The position numbers and the translations under genes are program-made. Shown one piece after another: positions 17,777 through 25,909 of a stretch of 44,616 nucleotides of DNA; the first letter of the stretch is position 1; each line of letters opens with the position of its first letter. The notes below the pieces were generated by a model. The model was not told the DNA's origin. It was given only the letters and a program-made list of their open reading frames with translations, and made no database searches. Origin of the DNA: Spirochaetaceae bacterium (lineage in GTDB: Bacteria > Spirochaetota > Spirochaetia > DSM-2461); assembly GCA_029210985.1 (NCBI GenBank), contig JARGFR010000007.1, positions 1 through 44,616 on the forward strand, written 5' to 3'.

Positions 17777-20700
17777 CTACTCCTGAACGGCCACAATGGC
17801 GGCTTCGGTGATGAGAGCGTTCCGGTTCTGAGCATCCCGAGTCTTCCCAAACAGCCGATTCATCCGGCTGCCGAATCCGGCCAAAAGAGACAGGACGCAG
17901 GGCAGGAGGACGAGAGTCAGGAATGTGCCGAAAAGCAGACCAAACGCGATAGAAACCGCAATAGGCACCAGAAACTGTCCGCCGACGCTCTGTTGGAAAA
18001 TCAGGGGCGCCAGACCGATGGAGGTGGTCATGGTGGTCATGAGAATGGGGCGGAACCTCTTGATTCCGGACCGGAACGCTGCTTGATCGGCTGACAAACC
18101 GTCATTTCGCACCATGCGGTTGAATGTGGAGATGAACACGACCGAGTCGTTTACGATGATACCGGCCAGGGCCAGGACTCCCAGGAATGAGATAAAGCTC
18201 ACCGGAATCCCCATAACCATATGCCCGAAAACGGCGCCGACAAATCCCAGCGGAATCAGAGCCATGATGATGAAAGCCTGTCCCACCGATCCGGTGGCGA
18301 TCATCAGGATGGAGAACATCACGATCAAGGAACCCGCCATGGCGAAAATCATGGATTTTACCATTCGGTCGACTTCTTCGGCCTGCCCCCCGGCGGAGAG
18401 TGCGACATCCGGTACCTCCGCTAGAATACGCGGAACGATAACGTCATTCACCTCGGCGAGAACGACGTTTAAATCATTCACCGAGTCATCGAATCCGGCA
18501 TTCACACGAATAGCCCGGAATCCGTTCTCTCTCTTTATCTGCGCCAAGCCCCGTTCTATACCGTAATCCATCACATCGCCTGTCAGGGCCCACTCCCCCG
18601 AGGGAGTCATCACGGGATACTGGTCCAGTTGGTTGAGGCTCCGGCGTTCGTTCGCATTCATCCGAAGAACGAGGGGAACCTGCCTGCTCCCGTCGGTAAT
18701 TTTTGTCACCTCTTTGCCGTACCAGCCGTTTCTGATTTGCGACGCCAGGGAGAGCGGGGTGAATCCCAGAGCTCGGCCTCTGTCGTTGACTTGAAACACC
18801 AGTTCCCGAGGTCCCCGGGGTGCGTCGTCACCGATATCCTTCACACCTTCAATTTGTGACAATTCGGTTTTCAACATTGCGGCGGCCTGTTCCAGAGACT
18901 CATAGTCTTCCCCTATGAATCGGATGGAAATCGGATAACCGCCGAAAGCGCTCTCCTCACCGAGTCTAAAAGTCTCGGCCTCGGCGATGGGTCCTATATG
19001 TTGATTGAGCGCCGATGAGAATTCGGACATCGAGTAGGACCGCTTTTCATTGGGTATCATGATAAAATACACCCAGACGGTGCGTCCCCGGCCCCAAGAG
19101 AGAACATCAACGATGCCATTTTCATAGCCGTCCTTGGGATTCGACCATTCTTTCTCCGCGGCAAGTTCCAGGGCATCATCGGTGACTTGTTGACGGACTT
19201 TGTCCACAACGGCGGCGGATGTTCCGGCCGGAAAAGAAATTTCAGCATAGGAATAGGGCATTTCCACATCGGGGAAGAACAAGGCCTTCACATGGTTGCC
19301 CGCCATGGCTCCCACCAGAATCAGGACGGCCGAAACCATAACGGCCACCGAGATGCCTCGATGAGCAAGAGCGGCCTTGAGTAAAGGTGAGTAGACTTTA
19401 TGGACCAGCCCGTCCTGAAATCGATCCAGACCCCGCCTCAACCTGCCGGGCTCGCCTTCGGTCTGACTGAGAGCCTTGGAATGAGCCAGGTGCACCGGCA
19501 GGATGATGGCCGCCTCTATAAGTGAAAAGGCCAGGCTGAGAATAACCACCAGACCGATCTGGGATGTGTACTGACCCATTTCTCCATAAATGAAGAAGTA
19601 GGGAGCGAATGCGATCATCGTGGTGACGATGGATACGGTGACCGGACCCAGCACTTCTTTTGTGCCGTCCAAAGCGGCCCTTAACGGGCTTTTACCCAGG
19701 TCTTTCCAATGGGACCAAATGTTCTCGCCGATGACTATGCCGTCATCCACCAGGATTCCCAACACCATAATCATGCCGAACAACGACATTTCATTGATTG
19801 TGACACCCAGTATCCACTCGATGAAAAACAGCCCCAGAAACGAGAACGGGATGCCGAAGGCGACCCATAGGGACAGGCGGAGATTCAGAAAGGCTCCCAG
19901 AATCAACACCACCAGGATCAGTCCGAGAAGTCCGCTGAAGCTCAGAGTTCCAAGGCGTTCTTCGATTTGCTCCGAATCCCGGATGAAGGGCTTGAAGGTT
20001 ACCAGGTCTCCGTACTCGGCCGATGCATCTTCAATCAGTTTGTCGACGGTCTCCGAAATCACCAGAACATCTTCTGCATTGGTATACATGATGTCGAATC
20101 CGATGGCCGGGCGGCCGTTCGCGCGGGTGTATACGGCTTCTTCGGGCCACTCTTCGGTCACCTCGAAAAGTTCTCCCAGAGACAGCCATTCATCTCCGAC
20201 ATTAATCGGAACCTCGGCAACCGCCGCCGCCGTGGAACGCCTGCCGTAAGATCGAATCTCCAGAATTTCTGTTCCGGTCTGAACCGACCCTGCGGCAATA
20301 TTGAGATCCGATGCAAGTATGGCCCGCTCAATATCCTCGGAGCTCAACCCGTATTGGCGAAGCGCCGCCGGGGAGATGCCGACCCTGATCTCTTTCTGGG
20401 GCATTCCCCAGGCGTCGATTTGGGAAACCTCGCCGCCGGCCAGAAGTTTTTCCCGGAATTCATCTCCGATTCCCTGGAGAACGTCCAGATTATCAGGGCC
20501 GTAAATAAAGAGCAGCATGACACGATTCCAGGATTCTTCCTGGGAGACGATGGGGGATCCGGCATCCTCCGGGTAATAGGGCACGGATTCGACTGCGGTC
20601 CGGATGCGGTCGATGACCCGATCGACGAGGATATCCGGAGAAGTCTCCAGCCAGACGTGAACATAGCCGTCTCCGGTGGTGGAGGCCATCCTATCGATGC

Positions 20701-20929
20701 CTTCCAGTCCCTTGAGGCGTTCTTCTATAGGTATGGTGAGACCCTCTTCAACCTCAACAGCCGAAGCACCGGGCCAAGACACGTTCACGTTCACATAATC
20801 AAAATCGATCTGAGGCCAGACCCTCCTGCGCAGCTGGGTGAATCCGAATACTCCCGCAACCATCACAAGCAGAATGAGCCAGTTGGTGACCATCCTGTGG
20901 GAAGAAAAATATCGAATAACCTTCTTCAT
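17777..20929 (-). CDS. RND-family efflux permease (AcrB/CusA-like)
   Basis: The 1050-residue protein has the twelve-helix RND plan, with single N-terminal helices at each half (residues 15-32 and about 530-548) followed by large periplasmic porter domains. The relay helix contains GILVDDGIVIGENIW with the two adjacent Asp. The second half has the equivalent GIIVNDSVVFISTFNR, ending in FRPILMTTMTTSIGLAPL. The pump uses the proton gradient to expel compounds. The substrate is not evident, but the sequence looks like the multidrug/hydrophobe group rather than a metal pump. It overlaps the adaptor gene by four bases (ATGA). No outer-membrane TolC-type gene is in the window. Confidence 0.93.
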   Translation of the reverse strand: MKKVIRYFSSHRMVTNWLILLVMVAGVFGFTQLRRRVWPQIDFDYVNVNVSWPGASAVEVEEGLTIPIEERLKGLEGIDRMASTTGDGYVHVWLETSPDILVDRVIDRIRTAVESVPYYPEDAGSPIVSQEESWNRVMLLFIYGPDNLDVLQGIGDEFREKLLAGGEVSQIDAWGMPQKEIRVGISPAALRQYGLSSEDIERAILASDLNIAAGSVQTGTEILEIRSYGRRSTAAAVAEVPINVGDEWLSLGELFEVTEEWPEEAVYTRANGRPAIGFDIMYTNAEDVLVISETVDKLIEDASAEYGDLVTFKPFIRDSEQIEERLGTLSFSGLLGLILVVLILGAFLNLRLSLWVAFGIPFSFLGLFFIEWILGVTINEMSLFGMIMVLGILVDDGIVIGENIWSHWKDLGKSPLRAALDGTKEVLGPVTVSIVTTMIAFAPYFFIYGEMGQYTSQIGLVVILSLAFSLIEAAIILPVHLAHSKALSQTEGEPGRLRRGLDRFQDGLVHKVYSPLLKAALAHRGISVAVMVSAVLILVGAMAGNHVKALFFPDVEMPYSYAEISFPAGTSAAVVDKVRQQVTDDALELAAEKEWSNPKDGYENGIVDVLSWGRGRTVWVYFIMIPNEKRSYSMSEFSSALNQHIGPIAEAETFRLGEESAFGGYPISIRFIGEDYESLEQAAAMLKTELSQIEGVKDIGDDAPRGPRELVFQVNDRGRALGFTPLSLASQIRNGWYGKEVTKITDGSRQVPLVLRMNANERRSLNQLDQYPVMTPSGEWALTGDVMDYGIERGLAQIKRENGFRAIRVNAGFDDSVNDLNVVLAEVNDVIVPRILAEVPDVALSAGGQAEEVDRMVKSMIFAMAGSLIVMFSILMIATGSVGQAFIIMALIPLGFVGAVFGHMVMGIPVSFISFLGVLALAGIIVNDSVVFISTFNRMVRNDGLSADQAAFRSGIKRFRPILMTTMTTSIGLAPLIFQQSVGGQFLVPIAVSIAFGLLFGTFLTLVLLPCVLSLLAGFGSRMNRLFGKTRDAQNRNALITEAAIVAVQE

Positions 20930-22053
20930 GAGTCTTCCTCCGTGCCCAGAGAAAGTCCGGGTATGGGGTTCTGGAGGACCGTTGTCACCATCAGCGTGCC
21001 GTTCGGGAAGTCCGGTGCCAGCAAGACATCAGAAGCATCCTGAGCCAGGATGTTGACAGGCAGCAGCGCCAGTTTCCCATCGTCATAGACCGGCAGCCTG
21101 CCGTCCACAAGAGCGCCGCGAGGCACTCGGAATGCCGAGTCGATGCGGCGTCCCTTTATTTCGGCGGTGACGAAAGTGCCGGGCAGCCAGTCGCCGTCGG
21201 ATTCCATGGCGACGTGAATCATGGCGGTCTGGGAACCCGCGCTTAGAACGGGCTCAATCCGCACCACTTCGCCCAGTCCCGGTCGGGAGTCTCCCGATCG
21301 GGACACCCTGACAGGGTCGCCCGGAGCGATGTCACGAAGCTTGTCAGAACTCACGGAAAGACGCAGTTCCATATTGCGGGTGTCCATCAATGTGGCCAGA
21401 GGCTGCCCCGGGGAGACCCAGGAACCGATGGAAAGGCCTCGGCCGGTAATCGTACCGGTGAAAGGGGCTCGTACATTGTGGTCTTCCAAATCCAAAGCGG
21501 CGGATTCCAGAGCATGCCAAGCTCCCACAACGCCCATCGTCGAAGCCAGCAGTTTCTGTCTGTCGCCGTTCATCGGCGGAACCGGCAGATTGCCGGCATC
21601 GGCTTCATTCAGTGCTGCAATGAACGTGTTCCATGCGGCACGGTCCGCATCACCCAGGCCAGCAGCCGTCAGGAACTGCGAAGAGATTCGAATCATCTCA
21701 GTCCGGGCACTCTGATAAGCGATAAGAGCACGCCTTTTGTCCAAAGAGATGAGGATATCGTCTTTTACCACCTCAGTCCCGCCCTTGAGATCGGATGCGG
21801 TCTGAACAACCTTACCGGCCAGAGGACTCTGAATCTCCAGAATCCTTGACGATTCCAGGAAACCGTCCGCGAGAACAGCGACATCCTGGGACTCGGCGAT
21901 GAGTTCTCGAGTTCTGACTGTGCGAACCTCTATGGGTGATTCCACTTTGGCCGCTTCAGCTTTGAAAGAAGTCAGCAGGAACATCGAAACACCGCCGATC
22001 AGCAGAATGCCGATGACGGTCAGCACAGAAATCGTCTTTCTCCTTTTGGTCAT
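20926..22053 (-). CDS. RND efflux membrane fusion (adaptor) protein
   Basis: The 375-residue protein has an N-terminal membrane anchor (VIGILLIGGVSMFLLTSF) and a split lipoyl/hairpin domain (ILEIQSPLAGKVVQTASDLKGGTEV and VRAPFTGTITGRGLSIGSWVSPGQPLATL, shown here as outlines). A beta-barrel region follows. This is the AcrA/HlyD adaptor fold that couples the inner-membrane pump to an outer-membrane channel. It is the first gene of the long minus-strand run and overlaps the pump gene. Confidence 0.9.
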   Translation of the reverse strand: MTKRRKTISVLTVIGILLIGGVSMFLLTSFKAEAAKVESPIEVRTVRTRELIAESQDVAVLADGFLESSRILEIQSPLAGKVVQTASDLKGGTEVVKDDILISLDKRRALIAYQSARTEMIRISSQFLTAAGLGDADRAAWNTFIAALNEADAGNLPVPPMNGDRQKLLASTMGVVGAWHALESAALDLEDHNVRAPFTGTITGRGLSIGSWVSPGQPLATLMDTRNMELRLSVSSDKLRDIAPGDPVRVSRSGDSRPGLGEVVRIEPVLSAGSQTAMIHVAMESDGDWLPGTFVTAEIKGRRIDSAFRVPRGALVDGRLPVYDDGKLALLPVNILAQDASDVLLAPDFPNGTLMVTTVLQNPIPGLSLGTEEDS

Positions 22054-22352
22054 AGTCTTTCCTCCTACAAAAAAACCGTATCTAACCTATACTGCACTAC
22101 TACACTAATACAGTAGTCCAATTCCATCAAGAGCAAATCGTCACGGAAAATGATTCCTCCATCCGACATCTATCCGACGACTCTCGACTCACCTGCATTA
22201 TGCAATCTTCATACCAAACGTGAACAATGGACTGACGCTCGCTGACGTTCAACCTTATTGGTATTTTTCACCAATTAATTCGGCTTTTTTCGCCTCAAAC
22301 CCCGACGAGCACAGTGTCTCCTCAAGTCCGCCGAAGGGTGTATGATGCGGAC
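22054..22352. other. Divergent intergenic region between efflux operon and rmuC
   Basis: About 300 bases without a gene separate the adaptor and rmuC. It is AT-richer than the flanks and holds an imperfect palindrome near the adaptor start. A plus-strand frame from GTG 22314 would extend RmuC by 13 residues, but they look unlike a protein start. I see no RNA gene or clear terminator here. Confidence 0.5.
22098..22119. promoter_or_regulatory. Imperfect palindrome upstream of efflux adaptor, possible repressor site
   Basis: The 22-base segment has arms ACTACT and AGTAGT separated by ten bases, with partial symmetry continuing inward (four of six further pairs match, and the rest are transitions). 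It lies about 45 bases upstream of the adaptor start, where a TetR-type repressor site is usual for RND operons. No such regulator gene is in the window. Confidence 0.3.
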
Positions 22353-23204
22353 ATGAATCCAATTTCCATTTCATGGCTCATCGCCGGAATAGCAGTCTTC
22401 GCGTCAGTGCTGATGGCAGTCGCTTTACTGCGGGGAAGATTGGGCAGGGATGATGTCTATCGGAATACCCTTCTCCAGAGAATTTCAAAGCAATTGGACG
22501 CACTGGACCATATCGGCAAGCAGGTAGAGGGATTGGACAGGGCTTTCCGTATCCCCCGGGTCAGAGGAGGTTTTGGTGAGACGATGCTGGAGGAGCTGCT
22601 GCGTTCATGGCTTCCCGCCGGTTCATGGAGTGCTCAATACACTTTCCCCGACGGAGCAAGAGTGGATGCGGTTGTCCGGATGGGCTCCCGGCTGGTGGCA
22701 GTCGACTCAAAATTCCCGCTGGAGCGTATGGAAGCATGGCTGGAGAATGACGATGCCGGAATGTCCGGAGACGTCAGACGTTCGGTGATCGGCCATGCCG
22801 AGACCATCGCGTCCAAATACATTCGTCCCGACGATGGAACGCTGAACTTCGCACTGATGTATCTGCCTGCGGAAAATCTTCATTACAGACTGCTCCGGGA
22901 TGATGACGGGACGGTGATGCGGGAATGTCTCTCCAGAGGAGTTCTGCCGGTGGGACCCATGAGCTTGTTCGTCTACCTCCAAACCGTGTCTTACGGTTTG
23001 CGAGGATTGGCTCTGCCTTCCGAAGGCCGGGAACTCAGAAAACGTGTGGACCGCCTGAGACGGGATTTTTCCGCGTTGATAAAGCCGCTCTCGACGGCAT
23101 CCACCCATTTGAAGAACCTGGTGAAATCCTGGGATGAAATCGAACGCCGGGCCCTTCGTATGGAAGATGGTCTGACGGCGCTTGAGGATAAAAAAGAAGA
23201 CTAA
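22353..23204 (+). CDS. rmuC: RmuC-domain DNA recombination protein
   Basis: The roughly 283-residue protein has an N-terminal membrane helix (ISWLIAGIAVFASVLMAVALL), a short coiled coil and the RmuC nuclease-like core. The core has GGFGETMLEELL, a PDGARVDAVVRM...VAVDSKFPLE segment with the PD-(D/E)xK-like Asp and DSK, and YLPAENLHYRLLR. RmuC limits certain DNA inversions in E. coli and may be a nuclease. It is shorter than the E. coli protein (about 475 residues) because the coiled coil is reduced. I use ATG 22353 because the membrane helix then begins near the N-terminus. Confidence 0.85.
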   Translation: MNPISISWLIAGIAVFASVLMAVALLRGRLGRDDVYRNTLLQRISKQLDALDHIGKQVEGLDRAFRIPRVRGGFGETMLEELLRSWLPAGSWSAQYTFPDGARVDAVVRMGSRLVAVDSKFPLERMEAWLENDDAGMSGDVRRSVIGHAETIASKYIRPDDGTLNFALMYLPAENLHYRLLRDDDGTVMRECLSRGVLPVGPMSLFVYLQTVSYGLRGLALPSEGRELRKRVDRLRRDFSALIKPLSTASTHLKNLVKSWDEIERRALRMEDGLTALEDKKED

Positions 23205-23234
23205 GAGATTGTCTCACCGGTGATGTCGGCGATT

Positions 23235-23828
23235 TCAGCCCAGATCGATTCGGCTGGAGATGATTCGGGAAATCAGGCCGTATTGCAGAGCCTCTTCCGC
23301 GCTCAGCCAGTAATCACGATCCGTATCGACGGCGACTTTCTTCACATCCTGACCGGTCTCACTCGCAATCAGCTGGTTGATTTTCTCCCTGAGCTTCTCG
23401 AGTTCTTTGGCATGGATTTCGATTTCAGTCGCCACTCCGCGGATTCCCGAGAGCGGCTGATGGAGGAGGAAATGGGCATTGGGAAGACTGAGCCGATTTT
23501 CTTTCTTGGCCGCCAGATGCACAAGAGCGGCGGCACTGGCGACTATTCCCATACCGATGGTGATGACATCCGGTTTGACAAAACGCAGCATGTCGAAAAC
23601 CGCATAACCCGCATCCGCATCCCCTCCAGGGGAATCTATGAACACCTTGATGGGATCATCGCCGTCGGCCTCCAGCAGCAGAAGCTGCCTGATCAACTTC
23701 TCGGCCATTTCCTTATCGATTCCTCCCGAGAGAAGGATTGTCCGAGTCTTGAGCATTTTGACCTGCAGGCCCTCAGAAACATCCTTTCCGTTTTTTTCAT
23801 CTTTATCATCGTCATTCAAATTGAACAT
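23235..23828 (-). CDS. ClpP-family serine protease, variant active-site loop
   Basis: The roughly 197-residue protein is clearly ClpP-like: IKVFIDSPGGDADAGYAVFDML, the nucleophile region GMGIVASAAALV, LPNAHFLLHQP with the catalytic His, and TDRDYWLSAEEALQYGLI with the Asp. The Ser is followed by Ala-Ala where classic ClpP has Met-Gly. This suggests a second, specialised ClpP or a TepA-like peptidase. ATG 23828 is preferred over a GTG six codons upstream because GAGG lies at a proper distance. No Clp ATPase gene or trigger factor is adjacent. It is divergent from era. Confidence 0.85.
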   Translation of the reverse strand: MFNLNDDDKDEKNGKDVSEGLQVKMLKTRTILLSGGIDKEMAEKLIRQLLLLEADGDDPIKVFIDSPGGDADAGYAVFDMLRFVKPDVITIGMGIVASAAALVHLAAKKENRLSLPNAHFLLHQPLSGIRGVATEIEIHAKELEKLREKINQLIASETGQDVKKVAVDTDRDYWLSAEEALQYGLISRIISSRIDLG

Positions 23829-23917
23829 GTATTTTACCTCACTCACGGTCCGGCGCTGTCTACGCGCCGGTTAAAGTAATATAGTGAGCCACGATGAACG
23901 AGACAAGGAGAGACGAA

Positions 23918-24910
23918 ATGAAATGCGGATTCGTCGCCATTATCGGCCGCCCATCGGCCGGCAAGTCAACACTTCTCAACGCGTTGTGCGGAGAGAAGGT
24001 GGCCATCACATCTTCGGTACCGCAAACCACGAGGAACGCCATCCGGGGTATCGTCAATCGATCCTCCGGACAGATCGTCTTTCTGGACACCCCCGGCTAT
24101 CACGACTCAGACAAGAAACTGAATATTTACCTCAAAGATGTCGTCCATCGTTCACTGGACGACGCCGATGTCGTGCTCTATGTGATGGATGCCAGCCGTC
24201 CACCGGGAAAGGAAGAGGGAGCCGTGATGAACCTGCTTGCCCGTTCCGGAAAGCCGATTGTGGCGGCAGTGAACAAAACCGACCTGAATACGCCGCTTCT
24301 GACTGAAATCCGAGGATTGATCCGGGTGAACCTGAATCCGTCCGAGCTGCTGGAAATTTCGGCAATCGAGGGTCGGAATCTGGAAGGAGTGGTGCAGGCC
24401 GTCATGGAACAATGCCCGGAAGGGGAGCTTCATTACCCGACCGACTTCTATACCGACCAGGATCCCGAGTTCCGCATAACTGAAATTATCCGGGAACAGG
24501 CTATTATCAGGAGCGAACAGGAAGTACCTCACTCCCTGTATGTGGAATTGGCCGACATGGAGTTCAAAAAACCGCCGGCTTCCGCTGAAAAGGCCGAGTA
24601 TATTCCTTCCGGTGCCCCGGACGGATTCTTTGAGAGAGAGGAACCGAGTACGGAAAATCCTGCGTCCGATAAACCGCCGGCGAAGCCGAAACTCTGGGTT
24701 CGGGCCTTCCTGGTGGTGGAACGGTCCTCACAGGTAGGGATTCTCGTCGGTCATAAGGGTGAGAAAATTAAAGCCATTCGGATCGGAGCCCTGCGGGAAA
24801 TGAAAAAAGTGTTTCCCTGGAAAATCAGCCTGGATCTGAGAGTCAAGGTGAATCCCAAATGGCGCAAGAAGGATCCTCTTCTCAAAAGAATGATGGGAAG
24901 TGGCGAATAG
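23918..24910 (+). CDS. era: GTPase Era with extended KH-domain loop
   Basis: The 330-residue protein has the G motifs GRPSAGKST (G1, residues 10-18), DTPGYH (G3) and NKTDL (G4). At the C-terminus is a KH domain with LVVERSSQVGILVGHKGEKIK and a terminal WRKKDPLLKRM. Era assists 16S rRNA processing and 30S assembly. A Pro/Glu/Ser-rich stretch of about 40 residues (ASAEKAEYIPSG to KPPAKPK) is inserted after the LADMEFKK strand, where typical Era has only a few residues. ATG 23918 is chosen because AAGGAG is seven bases upstream; an ATG eight codons earlier has no such site. Confidence 0.95.
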   Translation: MKCGFVAIIGRPSAGKSTLLNALCGEKVAITSSVPQTTRNAIRGIVNRSSGQIVFLDTPGYHDSDKKLNIYLKDVVHRSLDDADVVLYVMDASRPPGKEEGAVMNLLARSGKPIVAAVNKTDLNTPLLTEIRGLIRVNLNPSELLEISAIEGRNLEGVVQAVMEQCPEGELHYPTDFYTDQDPEFRITEIIREQAIIRSEQEVPHSLYVELADMEFKKPPASAEKAEYIPSGAPDGFFEREEPSTENPASDKPPAKPKLWVRAFLVVERSSQVGILVGHKGEKIKAIRIGALREMKKVFPWKISLDLRVKVNPKWRKKDPLLKRMMGSGE

Positions 24911-24994
24911 AAAAAACGGAACGACGGTTCTCAAACACTTTCCTCATCGATCCTTAACTTGCTCGGGATATGTTCCTCGGACAAGGAAGGATCA

Positions 24995-25888
24995 ATGGAC
25001 ATCGAAATCAAAACAATGGAAGGTTCTCTTGCCGTGGTCGTACTCGGTGGAGACATGGATCTGTACTGCGCCGGACAAGTCAGAGATTGCGCCAAAGAAC
25101 ATTGGGAGAAGCGCAAAGACGCCCTTATCATTGATATGGCACGGCTGGATTACATAGATTCCAGCGGCATAGGGACCATCATCAAGCTCTTTGCCGAGGC
25201 CCGGGAAAGGGGACTGGAATTCTTTCTTGCAGCTGTTCCGCCGAACATCTACAAGGTGATGGAATTGACCAAGCTCATCGGCTTCCTTCCTATTTTCGAT
25301 ACCGTCCCGGAGGCGGTGGGCAAGCTCCATAATTCAAGGATTCAACAACGCTCCGAAGTCGATGAACGAGGTCCGCTGCTGATCAACAGTCGGCATCGTC
25401 TTTTCAACACCAACGGGATGAAGCAGAAGGACTTCAATATTGATTTTGGGCGGATTCGATACCTGAGTCACCTTATCAGCCAGCAGGCCCCGCCGGAGAT
25501 ACGGGAATTCAATCTGCTGGAACAGCAAATCAGTGAAATTGTGAAAAATGCCGTACGGCACGGCAATCTGAACGACATCCGCAAGAAGGTGCGGGTGTGG
25601 TATTCCTTCGACACCGGCTATGCGCGCCTCATCATTCAGGATGAGGGGAAGGGGTTTGCCAAGCTGGAAGAATGGAATGAATTCTTCCGCAAACGTATGG
25701 AATGCTTTGAACATCAGAATTATGAAGGCATGGCCGACTACATCAGCTATCGAACCGAAGAGAGCAACGATGACGACGGAGGAAATGCGTTGTTTGCCGC
25801 GGTGGAATACTGGGACGCGGGAGTGGTGTTCAATGAAACACGCAACGCAGTCGCCGTCGGGAAGACCTTCCGTCAACGAAAGCAATAA
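24995..25888 (+). CDS. STAS domain fused to anti-sigma-type serine kinase (HATPase)
   Basis: The 297-residue protein couples two partner-switching modules. Residues 1-112 are a STAS domain with the phosphoacceptor motif IDSSGIG (Ser56/57), as in SpoIIAA/RsbV. Residues about 145-293 are a GHKL ATPase like SpoIIAB/RsbW: N-box EIVKNAVRHGN (Asn185), G1 QDEGKGF (216-221) and a loose G2 with GGNALFAAVEYWD. In normal systems the kinase phosphorylates a separate STAS protein. Here they sit in one chain, so intramolecular control is possible (inference). AAGGAAGG lies just before the ATG. The next gene, convergent, encodes a SpoIIE phosphatase. No sigma factor is seen in the window. Confidence 0.88.
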   Translation: MDIEIKTMEGSLAVVVLGGDMDLYCAGQVRDCAKEHWEKRKDALIIDMARLDYIDSSGIGTIIKLFAEARERGLEFFLAAVPPNIYKVMELTKLIGFLPIFDTVPEAVGKLHNSRIQQRSEVDERGPLLINSRHRLFNTNGMKQKDFNIDFGRIRYLSHLISQQAPPEIREFNLLEQQISEIVKNAVRHGNLNDIRKKVRVWYSFDTGYARLIIQDEGKGFAKLEEWNEFFRKRMECFEHQNYEGMADYISYRTEESNDDDGGNALFAAVEYWDAGVVFNETRNAVAVGKTFRQRKQ

Positions 25889-25909
25889 CAATTCGGCGTG
25901 ACCCGATCT

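Noticed and set aside
19967-21043. Plus-strand frame of 358 codons
   Set aside because: It is antisense to the RND pump and adaptor genes, whose identity is certain; it shows no domain and no ribosome site.
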